64,000 nt of DNA, taken from NCBI GenBank assembly GCA_963693315.1, contig OY856186.1, positions 379,719,269 through 379,783,268 of the forward strand, read 5' to 3'. The DNA is from Diogma glabrata. Its lineage: Eukaryota > Arthropoda > Insecta > Diptera > Cylindrotomidae. Shown piece by piece: positions 1 to 9,399 of this stretch. The notes under the pieces are model-generated. The model was not told where the DNA came from and made no database searches. It saw only the letters and a program-made list of their open reading frames with translations. Both the position numbers and the translations under genes were made by a program. Position 1 is the first letter of the stretch. The number at the start of each line of letters is the position of its first letter.

Positions 1-184
1 TCAAGTTAGCTATATTTCGGATGCCGCTGATGGAAGAATAGTAAGAAGGAACTAATTTAACGAATGCAGAAGGTGTTACTATCAACAATTGTCAACCGGC
101 TGGGTTCGTACCATCGTGATCTAGGATATTTAAAATTTGTTTTTTTGTTAAGTAATTTTACCTTGATTTGAGATTATATGTTCA

Positions 185-186
<2 letters not shown>

Positions 187-222
<36 letters not shown>
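187..222. repeat. (TA)n microsatellite
   Basis: Uninterrupted TA dinucleotide run in AT-rich DNA. Positions 1-362 otherwise show nothing I can assign. Confidence 0.9.
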
Positions 223-224
<2 letters not shown>

Positions 225-362
225 GATGTATATATGTATATATATATAGTGTTATATGTATGTACATATTTATATCTGCCAGTATAATTTTATATTTTTT
301 TTAGTAATTATCCGCTCGTAATGCCTTAAAAACAAAATTTTTTTGGAGTTCTGCAGATGCTT

Positions 363-572
363 CTAGAACCATCGCTTCGAAGGGATTCGCACGGTTAAGG
401 ATGTGGCAGTTATTTTGTGATATTGCCGTGAACCAATCTCAACACGCACACTACTGTAAACCATTTTTGGTTCTGGTCCCCGGATGACCACGATAGCTTT
501 CTCATGGTGACCAGGAGGATACGGTGAGTACCATGACTCGATATCCAATGTAATTTTATTTAGTACCAACAA
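363..572 (-). CDS. Unrecognised short ORF beside Polinton-like genes
   Basis: A 69-codon frame whose product begins MLVLNKITLDIESWYSPYPP. I recognise no domain. Its base composition is richer in GC than the surroundings, so it may be a decayed exon or transposon ORF rather than chance. It ends about 15 bp before the open frame at 587-1048 on the other strand and could belong to the same Polinton-like element, but nothing in the sequence proves that. Confidence 0.2.
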   Translation of the reverse strand: MLVLNKITLDIESWYSPYPPGHHEKAIVVIRGPEPKMVYSSVRVEIGSRQYHKITATSLTVRIPSKRWF

Positions 573-586
573 CCTAGTCGTAATGA

Positions 587-1048
587 TGCCCCTTCAATTC
601 TCATATTCATTCCTGCGATAATTATGTTGTAGCTGCAGTCGCCATACTAAACGAACTCCACCCAACCGATCAGAGCATAGACCAATACTTTGCGCAGGAT
701 ATGGCACTACATGTTTATGTATATAATTCTCTTTTCCATCTAAGCTTGAGCTCCGACAATACATCGAAGCTTAGCTTAACCAACTGCAACCGCTACAAAG
801 CTGATATATTTAACAATTTAATTGATTTCGTCCAAGCTGTAATGTTGCATTACAAAATTACTGAACCAAGTGTAAGAGAATATGTTGAAAAATACATAAA
901 GATTTGTCAAAAGAAACAAGTGGAAAGGTTGTACGACGAAATTCACATCTCAAAGCAATGGACAAATGTGAAGTGTAACTTTTCTAGACTTTTTTTCGAG
1001 ATACCTGTAATTTTAAGAGATAAACTTTGTAAAAATTTAAATAAATAA
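587..1048 (+). CDS. Unrecognised ORF next to Polinton-type integrase
   Basis: The frame is open from about 587; the first ATG is at 701 and gives 115 residues. The upstream open part (ending in ...DQSIDQYFAQD before that Met) reads like protein, so the true N-terminus may lie further 5' or be lost. The product is mixed alpha/basic, with a lysine-rich C-terminus (KLCKNLNK) and no motif I know. It lies upstream of, and co-directional with, the integrase at 1634. Many Polintons carry lineage-specific ORFs of this size; assigning it to the same element is inference from proximity. Confidence 0.35.
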   Translation, partial: CPFNSHIHSCDNYVVAAVAILNELHPTDQSIDQYFAQDMALHVYVYNSLFHLSLSSDNTSKLSLTNCNRYKADIFNNLIDFVQAVMLHYKITEPSVREYVEKYIKICQKKQVERLYDEIHISKQWTNVKCNFSRLFFEIPVILRDKLCKNLNK

Positions 1049-1150
1049 AACAGTTAATCTTGAATGTTTATGTTTTTTATTTTAACGCCAATTAAACAAA
1101 TTTTCGAAATAGTCAGTATAACCATGTTGATCAGCATTATGTTGCTCTTC

Positions 1151-1594
1151 CTATGTATCTGAATCAGAATATTCACAATATCGTGGATCTCCTAGTTGGT
1201 TGTCGATATAGTTTTGATGATCTTCGTTTTCTGATTCATCTTCAGTTATTTGAAGGGTTGATATAAAATCTACAACTGGACTGAAAGATGGAACTGTTTC
1301 TTCTTCTTCATTTGATGTAGATGTTATTGCAATTTCTTGCAGGTTATTTAAACTATTTGTAAATTGATCCTCGTTTAAATCATTTGGTAAAGTAAATTCG
1401 CCGCCTAAAAATGAATATGTTTCTTCTTGTTCATTTCTTGTAGAGGTTACTGTATTTTCATGCAGGTTATTTAAACTATTTGTAATTTGACCCTCGTTTA
1501 AATCATTTGGAAAGTGAAATTCGCCATCTAAAAATGAATATGTTGTTGAATCAGCCTCCATATTGATAGTTATTGATAGATTTACGTTTTCCAA
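1151..1594 (-). CDS. Acidic protein with internal duplication, Polinton-associated
   Basis: A 147-residue, strongly acidic product rich in Glu, Asp, Asn and Thr. It contains two copies of a ~45-residue unit with the pattern SFLxGEFxxPNDLNExQxTNSLNNL (about residues 20-60 and 61-105), followed by an acidic tail ending SDSDT. The DNA shows the same duplication. It is transcribed divergently from the integrase gene, with about 40 bp between the two starts, so they could share a promoter region. No known domain. The low-complexity acidic character suggests a disordered regulatory or binding protein; function unknown. Confidence 0.4.
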   Translation of the reverse strand: MENVNLSITINMEADSTTYSFLDGEFHFPNDLNEGQITNSLNNLHENTVTSTRNEQEETYSFLGGEFTLPNDLNEDQFTNSLNNLQEIAITSTSNEEEETVPSFSPVVDFISTLQITEDESENEDHQNYIDNQLGDPRYCEYSDSDT

Positions 1595-1633
1595 CTGTAG
1601 ATTTAAATAAACTAAGTTAGCTATTTATAATAA

Positions 1634-2614
1634 TTGAACACTATACACTATATAAAGAAAGAACGAAAGAAAAAATCAAATAAAGAGAAAGTAATGTCAT
1701 GCGAACAAATAGTTTCAGAACTACATAGACCTTCTAGAAAAAAATTTCTTAGAAGAAAATTCATTCAAAAAGGTTTAAACGATACTTGGCAAATTGATTT
1801 GGTCGAAATGATTCCTTACGCTAAATTTAATAAAGGTTTCAGATATCTATTAACAGTAATTGATACATTTTCTATATATGCTTACGCTGAGCCCATCAAA
1901 CGTAAAACTACAGAACAAGTTTTGCGGGCTTTCCAAAATGTTGTTAAGCGAGCAAAACATTTCCCAAAAAATATTCATTCAGATCAAGGCAAAGAGTTTT
2001 TTAATACACAATTTAAGCAATATATGTCGAAAAATAAGATAAATCATTATCATACATTTTCTGAACTTAAGGCATCTGTCGTAGAACGCTTCAATCGAAC
2101 TTTAAAAGGTTTGATGTGGAAAAAATTCAGTTTACAAGGTAATTACAATTGGATCTCTATACTTCAACCACTGTTAAAAAAATATAATACAACAACACAT
2201 AGAACAATCAAATTACCTCCAGAAAGTGTTACTAAGAAAAATGAAAAATGTATTCTTAAAAATTTCTACATGCATCCAAAAATTTATCAAAAAGCTAAAT
2301 TAAAAATTGGAGATTACGTAAGAATAAGTAAATATAAAGGCAAGTTTGAAAAAGGTTATCAACCAAACTGGTCAACAGAAATTTTTAAAGTTGTTAAAGT
2401 TAAAACAACATATCCAGTTACATACCAATTGATTGACTATACAAACACTCCAATATCTGGTGGATTTTACGAGGCGGAACTAACACTTGTAAAGTATCCA
2501 GATACTTATCTTGTAGAAAAAATTTTAAAAAGAAAAGGGAAAAAGGTTTTTGTCAAGTGGTTGGGATTTGACAAATCGTCTAATTCTTGGATAGATAGAA
2601 ACGATATTGTTTAA
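1634..2614 (+). CDS. Polinton/Maverick-type DDE integrase with C-terminal chromodomain
   Basis: A 326-residue rve-superfamily integrase. The catalytic triad is visible as D55 (WQIDLVEM), D117 (IHSDQGKEF) and E151 (SVVERFNRTL), with a DD(33)E spacing. The C-terminal ~40 residues (DTYLVEKILKRKGKKVFVKW to SWIDRND) form a chromodomain-like fold. This pairing, and the PSRKKFLRRKF segment before the core, match integrases of Polinton/Maverick elements and their adintovirus-like relatives rather than LTR retrotransposons, which would have RT/RNase H upstream. The integrase would join element ends to chromosomal DNA in the nucleus. No protein-primed DNA polymerase, packaging ATPase, protease or capsid gene is seen here, so this is one end of an element or a fragment. 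The frame is intact. The first ATG is used; an alternative is the Met at residue 21. Confidence 0.8.
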   Translation: MNTIHYIKKERKKKSNKEKVMSCEQIVSELHRPSRKKFLRRKFIQKGLNDTWQIDLVEMIPYAKFNKGFRYLLTVIDTFSIYAYAEPIKRKTTEQVLRAFQNVVKRAKHFPKNIHSDQGKEFFNTQFKQYMSKNKINHYHTFSELKASVVERFNRTLKGLMWKKFSLQGNYNWISILQPLLKKYNTTTHRTIKLPPESVTKKNEKCILKNFYMHPKIYQKAKLKIGDYVRISKYKGKFEKGYQPNWSTEIFKVVKVKTTYPVTYQLIDYTNTPISGGFYEAELTLVKYPDTYLVEKILKRKGKKVFVKWLGFDKSSNSWIDRNDIV

Positions 2615-3300
2615 AATTTTTATTTGAGACTTCTTTGTAATTCCAATGTTTCTTATAAGATATAATTACACTTGTTTTTTAAAAAGAAATAAAAACTTTA
2701 AAAACACGTTTATAGTATTTACTTTTATTCTAAAATTTTCCATTTCAAAAAGACGACGTAGCATAAGCATTTGTAAGCATTCTAAATATTTTCAGTGTCA
2801 AGTTATGCCAGTTATCTAGTTAACTACCACTTGATTTAATGTCCACTGTCTCTGGGTCAATCATCTAGCTCAAGTACAACATTTTCCAGGTCAAAAAAAA
2901 TCAAAAATCATATCATTACCAAAGCTAACTCTTTTATTCAATGCTAATAATCAAATTACAACAACAATTACAAAAGATTAAAACAATTATTGCAATTTAA
3001 GTCTAGACCAATTATATATGCATGAAATATAGGGGCTTTGGTTCTCACCGCACGGTGGAGCCTTACCTACTTTGGACAAAATGGCGGAGGGTCTCCCGAA
3101 CACCTCTAAGTTTAAATCTTCAATAACTTCTAATCTTGACATATGATCTTATGGAAACTTGGTATTTAAAGTTTTAGTACTGTTTCCAATATTTCTGCGA
3201 TTTTTCATTTCTCAATTTTCCTTTAAAATTATACGAAATTTGTTTTTCATTAGATTAGATTGTTGGGGAGAGGGGGGTGCGCGTATGTTTTAAAAAAATG
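2615..3300. other. Non-coding, unassigned
   Basis: AT-rich, with no ORF. A short stretch around 3040-3110 (CACCGCACGGTGGAG; a GGAGGGTCTCCCGAACACCT motif) resembles units of the repeat region at 29215-30020, so it is probably a diverged copy of the same dispersed repeat. Confidence 0.4.
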
Positions 3301-3345
3301 CCATCTTTTGGTTTGAAAATAATCTGGTCACCTTATGTGAAGTAC

Positions 3346-3985
3346 CTATGGAGATGTCAGCAAAAAATTGCCGAACGTAAACAAGCCAGTATCTTGTTGT
3401 GAGAGCTGGAACTTTTTTTGAAGGGTCGTATCTATCACTATTTCAAGTTTTAGGTTTTGTGGGTGGATAATGTGCCCCTTCATACTATTGCGAAACAATT
3501 GGAGATAAGTAAATTCACGGTTACCGATTGGCCATATTTTTGTCGTGAAGTAGTGTACGATTGGATGATCCTTAAAAAGGAGACAATCGGTGGTGAGAGG
3601 AAAACGGTGCAAATAGATGAAATTCGGAAAAGGGAAATATAATAAAGGCCACAAAGTGAAAGGACAGTAGGTAAGTGTATGTGAAACTAAAATTGACAAA
3701 ATTATAAATAACATCTTTTACATATTTATTTAGTTATGTGGAGGAATAGAAGGGTGAGTACTGCCGGGAACCATTATGATTATCGGAAGGCTTATGATTG
3801 CCTTGATGATGAGAGATTCATCTATTTTAAGGTGAATCTTTAATTAAATTTAAAAGATGCGGAAAATGGGGCACACACAAATAAAATTAAAGGTTCCTGG
3901 CGCGGTGCTAGAGCATCAATTTTATCGGGAAGTAAAAGGAAGAATTTTTTGAAGGACGCAACCAAGGAAGGACGCAACCGTTGAA
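3346..3985 (+). pseudogene. Merlin (IS1595/ISXO2-like) transposase relic
   Basis: Conceptual translation in shifting frames recovers a Merlin-family transposase in order. First comes RAGTFFEGSYLSLFQVL (about 3400-3450). Then WVDNVPLHTIAKQLEIS plus FTVTDWPYFCREV, IGGERKTVQIDE, KFGKGKYNKGHKVKGQ, CGGIE, YDYRKAYDCLDDERF, NLKDAENGAHTN and a GSWR-like block (to about 3940). These match the ISXO2-like DDE domain (IGG..VEIDE, H..N.IEGSW..R). There are several frameshifts and stops. The expected catalytic Glu before GSW is a Lys (codon AAA). A segment between GGIE and the YDYRKAYD block is missing. A GTAAGT...TTTAG stretch at 3671-3733 falls inside the coding order and could be a small intron or a coincidence. 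Dead copy; element ends not found. Confidence 0.75.
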
Positions 3986-3989
3986 TTTT

Positions 3990-4596
3990 ATAAGATGGCT
4001 GGGGAGTTATATAATCTCTTACAACCATCTCTAGAGTCCGATATTGTCCATCGATATGTAGATGATATCTTTTACAACACGATTTCGATTGATTTTAAAA
4101 TTATTATATTACGAAAATTATATTTACCAAAATCGTTTGATAATTTTGTTTTATTTTTGTTAATTTTGCTAGCCGTATGAAATTTTTTCTTTCAAATGCT
4201 CATTCATACCTTAATTTTAAAGTGTTTCCGCACTTAAATTTTAATCAATAATTACTTGTTTATACTTTAACAAATAATTTAAAAAAAAATTTTTATGAAT
4301 AGTTCCTCAGTTAGGAAACGGCCATAAAACCAACCTGAATCCACACTCAGTTCATAAAAAACACTGAGCCGGAATTATTGTATTAAACACACATCATCTC
4401 ATTGCTTGGACATTTTCAACTCATCTTGAACATCATCTTCATCACTCGGAACTTCTATCTGGACAATTATATACACCGTAGATGCATATAAAAACTTTTG
4501 TGTAGTGTTATTAAGGTTATGTTTATACAGGACCCTTCATCCAAAATTGCCCAGCTTTTCATAGAAAGACCAGATTGTACTCTGTTTTTAAAAATG
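3990..4596. other. Non-coding, unassigned
   Basis: No supported gene. The phrase HRYVDDIF in a short frame at 4050 is not accompanied by any other reverse transcriptase motif. Confidence 0.4.
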
Positions 4597-7081
4597 TAAG
4601 GAATTTATTTATTTATTTATTTATTTATTTATTCAATTAACTAACAAACAGATTACAAAAAAATCCAATTACTTGCTAGTTATTATATTAGACATTACTT
4701 AATCTAGTTCATATAAAAATTCAAAAAATTATCCATTTAACAACAATTATCTATCCAAAGAAATAAGTGATAACAAAACAAATAAAAGAAAGAAAACGAA
4801 AATTACAAAACTATTCACGCTCAGATAAAATTTTAATTCCTACATCATCAAAAACAGATAATAGAAAATTATGCTAATTAATTAGTTTAAAATTAAAATT
4901 ATGATTATTGTTGATCAGCTAAATCAATTGAAAAATTGTTGTTTTGAATTCCTTCAATGGCATCGAGATCGAAGACAAATCCAGTTCATTGAAGTAAGCA
5001 TTATGCGTGTTTTGCAATCTTACAATCGGCGAGTTTTTCATGTAATTGGTTCTATATGTAGCAATAGAAAAAGATGCAGGATTTCTTATGTTGTATCTAT
5101 AACTATTACGATAAGACAATTGGTTGACGATGTCGGTATCTAGTTGTAGAGTTATTATTTTGTATAATGTTAACTCATCAGTGATTATACGTCTATTGAA
5201 TAATGTTCGGAAACCATATCTATTAAGTCGATCACCGTACGGTTCATACGAAATTTTCATTTTATAGTTTAGAAATCTCAAGAACTTTTTTTGAACTCTT
5301 TCTATTAAATTTATGTAAATATGGTTACATGGATTCCAAATAGAAGACAGATATTCAAGTTGACTTCGAACAAGGGCATTATAAATTGAAACAAAAGACG
5401 CAGTTTTTGAAAACTTTTTGGTAATTCTCATTACAAAGCCCAACATCTTTAAGGACTTATTAACAATACTCCTAATGTGAGTGTTGAAACTGAATTTACT
5501 GTCAACTATTACACCCAAATCACGCACGTCCTTTTTACATTCAAGTGGTACATTTGCAATACTATATGTATGATCTAAATAGGAAAGTCTTGATTTTATA
5601 TTTAACGAGTAACATTTGCTTATGTTTAGATGTAAGTCATTTTCGTCACACCAGCACTGAAGTTTGTGAAGGTCAGATTGAATCTGAATACGATCATTAA
5701 ATGTTTTGATTGACGAAAATATTTTAAGGTCATCGGCAAACAATAGAACTTCACTTTTGATTTTGCTAACAAGATCATTGATAAATAAAATGAACAACAA
5801 AGGACCCAATGTTGAACCTTGTGGAACACCAGATATGGGTACGAATTCAAAAGACTTTTCGTTTTTAAGCTCCACATATTGACATCTATCACTAATATAA
5901 GATCTAAACCAACGCAATAGTTTACCACGAATACCAAACCTTTTGAGTTTACGTAGAAGAAGTTGATGATTAACTATATCGAAAGCCTTAGTGAAATCCG
6001 TATTAATAACATCAACTCCCTTACCCAAGTTAACCGAAGCATAAACATATTCTGTAAATTGGAGTAAATTAGTCAAAACTGAACGTTTTTTGAAAAAGCC
6101 GTGTTGTTTACGAGAAAGAAGATTTTTAGTGTGTTCAAACACTTTATTATGTACCAATTTTTCGAAAATCTTACAACAGCTATTCAAAATACAAGTTGGT
6201 CTATAATTACTTATGTTCGTAATGTCACCAGATTTAAAGACAGGAACTACTTTGGACATCTTCCAATTATTTGGAAAAACACCTTCATGTAATGATTTGT
6301 TAAACAGAATAGTAAGAGGAAGAGCAATTGACGAGGCTACATTTTTTAAAAAGATCGGTGGTAGTGAGTCTGGACCACAACTTTTATTTGTGTCCAGATT
6401 ATTTAATAATACCCTGGTTTCATCAGATGTGAATGCTAGTTCAGAAATCAAGTCGGTGCTTGATTCAATATTTGATTGATCATTGGTAATATTCAGAGTG
6501 TTATTATTATTATAAACAGAACGAAAATAGTTTGCAAAAGTATCACATATTTGTTTAGATTTAGAACATTTAACGCCATTTAAGTGCATAGCATTTGGTA
6601 TCGCATCAGATTTCTTTAGTTCACGAGCATACGACCAGAACTTTTTAGGATTTGTGGATATACTATTTTCGACAGATTGAAGATGAATAAAGTGGCATTT
6701 TTTTAACTCAGTTTTTGCTTTTTGCTTTTGATTCTAGAGAACATTTTGTAATAATCATTATCTTTAGACAGTTTAATTTTTTTTCTCAGTAACTCTTTCA
6801 TACTAAGAAGTTGAATAAGATGAGTTGAATACCATGGTGGGTAATTATTTTTCTTCTGAGAAAATTTAGGAACATTTTCAGATATTATTTGATTTATAAT
6901 TTTGTAGAAATTTTCAATCGACTGATCAATATTAGGGGCTTCTAAAATCTCAACCCAATTAATTTCGTCAATTGCAGCGTTGATAAGACTGAAATTACAA
7001 TTTCTAAAGTTAAGAAGTTCGATTTTAGCATCCTTGAGAAATTTTATTTCTTTGAATGATAACGATAGTTGATAAGGAATT
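4597..7081 (-). mobile_element. 5'-truncated jockey-like LINE with probable 9-bp TSD
   Basis: The element lies on the minus strand. Its 3' tail is the AAAT/TAAA tetranucleotide array seen at 4604-4633, followed inwards by a short UTR and the reverse transcriptase gene. The 9-mer TAAGGAATT occurs directly outside both ends (4597-4605 and 7073-7081) and is the best candidate target-site duplication. The 5' end falls within the linker before the RT domain, so endonuclease and ORF1 are missing, as is usual for incomplete reverse transcription. Confidence 0.75.
4919..7070 (-). pseudogene. LINE ORF2 reverse transcriptase, broken at 5' end
   Basis: The frame is open from about 6735 to the stop at 4919 (first Met at 6589). 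It encodes a jockey-clade RT with NKSCGPDSLPPIFLKN, a TDFTKAFD palm motif, the GVPQGSTLGPLLFILFINDL block and FADDLKIF (Phe in place of the usual Tyr at the catalytic YADD). A C-terminal region typical of the family follows (YNALVRSQLEYLSSIWNP). Upstream, after a frameshift and TAG near 6735, the linker continues in another frame (KFSQKKNNYPPWYSTHLIQL, then INWVEILEAPNIDQSIENF further 5') to about 7070. In a live copy the protein would nick the target and prime reverse transcription; this copy lacks EN and is frameshifted. Related but distinct from the LINE family at 56-59 kb. Confidence 0.85.
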
Positions 7082-7696
7082 ATTAATATTCAATCATTTA
7101 ACCGTCACTATTTTATTGCTTTAATAACTTACCATGGGATCAGTTCAGTTCATAAATATATTTCTATTATTATTTTAATATAGAATATAATTTAATCGCC
7201 TACACAACTTAGTTCGAATCAACAAAAAGCAGGTTTTATAATAATTGGATCTACACTTTCAAGTCAAATCAAATGAAATTCAAATTTATTTTATCCAGAA
7301 TGATTTCAATTTTAGCCATCTTCATTCTATTTAAACCATTTCAACAAATTTTGTATTGATTTCTCCATTTTGTTTTATAACAAATTTGTAGTATTTCAAA
7401 GATTATAATAAATTGTTTACGATGAGTTTCCATTTGTAACCTATGAACATAAAACTTTAGTATCAGCAGTAAATTTTAATAAATAAAATTGGTTTATTTA
7501 AATTTCCCTATTTTGTTTGAAAAAGTTAAGCGAAATATTTGAATATTTGCCCTCATTAAGTTAAATGAAAATAAAATTCTATCCCAGGAGCTGTATGCAA
7601 AGGAAATAAAAATCCTTTATGCTTCACAATGATATAAAGTTGTTATAATGTCTTGGATACGCGATATATAAACACATTCATAAAAACCGGGACGTT
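7082..7696. other. Non-coding, unassigned
   Basis: AT-rich sequence. I see no gene or repeat in it. Confidence 0.4.
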
Positions 7697-8404
7697 AAGG
7701 TCTTACCTCATCTACGAAAAGTTTTTCGTCTTCAGGGATTCATTTCTTATATTCGTCACCCATACCCGTTTGCATGAGAAAAAAAGGAGAGCATGTCATG
7801 CGAGAAATATATAAACTGCTGGAAATTTGACGAAAAAATTCTAAACTGCAAGAATAATGACGAAATTCTTTTCAGAATTAATCAGTAAACCAATTAACTG
7901 CAACAATTTATCTTCGGCAAATCTCAACCGCATATTTTCTTGACGATATTTTTTATTGGAAAAAACCGAAATAAATTAAATTTCCAGTTTATTACATGTT
8001 TTCATTAAGTAATATAATTGATTCTAATTTAAAATAATTTTTTTTACAAAATATTTTTAAAATACATTCCCGCTTTATATTTTTTATTGTAGTTTTTTTT
8101 TTGTTGATTGTTTGACACTTTGACAATATTTTGAATTTTTATGTAAAACATAAAAAAAGTGTGTGAGTTGTGTGAAACATAAAAAAAGTTAAAACAAATA
8201 CTTATGTGGATTTTTTTTCGTACGTCAGATCAAAACCAGATTGATTTTTTTTTGATCTGACAGCTAAATTTTGTTCGTTTCGCATGTCAGATCAAAAAAC
8301 AAAAAAACTGTAGTTTGATCTGCTCGCCACCTGTGTTCGTTTTCAAGAAGCTTGTCTTGAATCCCTGAAGACGAAAATCTTTTCGTAGATGAGGTAGGAC
8401 CTTT
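7697..8404. mobile_element. MITE-like element with ~46-bp terminal inverted repeats
   Basis: The left arm 7697-7742 (starts AAGGTCTTACCTCATCTACG) is mirrored by the right arm 8359-8404 (rc starts AAGGTCCTACCTCATCTACG) with only a few mismatches. The interior is AT-rich and non-coding. It contains three copies of an AGATCAAA/TTTGATCT core (8226-8330) in alternating orientation. No transposase. A target duplication is not evident. Confidence 0.65.
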
Positions 8405-8636
8405 ATGAGAGGGCATTATGAATTCATAACGCCCACTATTAAGACGTTAAAAAACTAAATAAAATTATTTTTACAGTAGTTTTGTCTACAAAGTTTAAAT
8501 AATTCTTGTTCAATTTAAGCTAGTAAAAGATTTTTGCATTTGTTTAAAAATGTTTAGCAACATTTTAGTTATTAAATGTTCATATAGTTTTCCAAAACTT
8601 TCAAATTATTTTAAATGTCATACAATGTTTCTTTGC

Positions 8637-8970
8637 AATTCCGAATCACAATTCAACGTATTTTGATATTATCAACAATATCAAAAAGTGAGATTTTTGC
8701 GCACTGCTTTGTTCATAGAAAATTTTCTCAATGCTAAGTTGATAATAGGAATATTTACTTTTATTTTAATATAAATGTAGATTGTAAAAAATTTGGTTGC
8801 AGAATAATTTTGTTTTCGGAATTGCAAAAAACGTTGTGTGCAACTCGTTGCACAAATTGATTTTTTCCGCACTTGTCGTATATTTGTCCAACTCGGCTTC
8901 TCCACGTTGGACGAAATTACGACGCGTGCGGAAAAAATTAACATTGTGCAACTAGATACACAAAGTACTA
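8637..8970. repeat. Dispersed foldback repeat, copy 1
   Basis: This ~330-bp unit is repeated at 24569-24896 in the same orientation with high similarity. It holds a small perfect stem (TTTTGATATT / AATATCAAAA, near 8660-8686). It also holds a long imperfect hairpin: arm 8836-8892 pairs with 8906-8961, with the loop around CTCGGCTTCTCCAC. Copy 1 has about 20 bp (near 8694-8715) that copy 2 lacks. No coding capacity. Confidence 0.8.
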
Positions 8971-9124
8971 TTGTCATACGCTACAAAATTTAGGAGAATC
9001 TGTTAACATAGCAACGAACAAACAACAAATATTTATTTTAAACTTCAAAATAGTTATTTTCTTGGCATACTATGAGACATTTGTATTTTTTTGCATATCA
9101 ATATACCCTAACAAATTAAATTCT

Positions 9125-9398
9125 CTCTTAGTTTTTAGCTTATTAAGTGAAGCATAAAATATTGTATGTACCACTGGCGTTACTGGGTATTACGCCCATC
9201 AAGCGACATCTATCCCTCGGGCCAGAGGCCCTCGGGCTCTTAGTTTTTAGCTTATTAAGTGAAGCATAAAATATTGTATGTACCACTGGCGTTACTGGGT
9301 ATTACGCCCATCAAGCGACATCCATCCTTCGGGCCAGAGGCCCTCGGGCTAGATTACGTCGCTTTCCGGGCGCAATAACCTACATAACGCCCTAGGTA
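9125..9398. repeat. 112-bp tandem duplication ending in a hairpin element
   Basis: The segment 9125-9236 is repeated almost exactly as 9237-9348. Each copy contains the left arm of a hairpin (TACCACTGGCGTTACTGGGT ... CATCAAGCGAC) and a GC-rich palindromic loop (CGGGCCAGAGGCCCTCGGG). Only one right arm follows, at 9358-9398 (GTCGCTTTCCGGGCG ... ATAACGCCCTAGGTA). Both duplicate left arms could pair with it. Confidence 0.85.
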
Positions 9399-9399
9399 C

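Noticed and set aside
3995..4180. HRYVDDIF resembling the reverse transcriptase YxDD box
   Set aside because: No other RT motif on either side in any frame; chance match.
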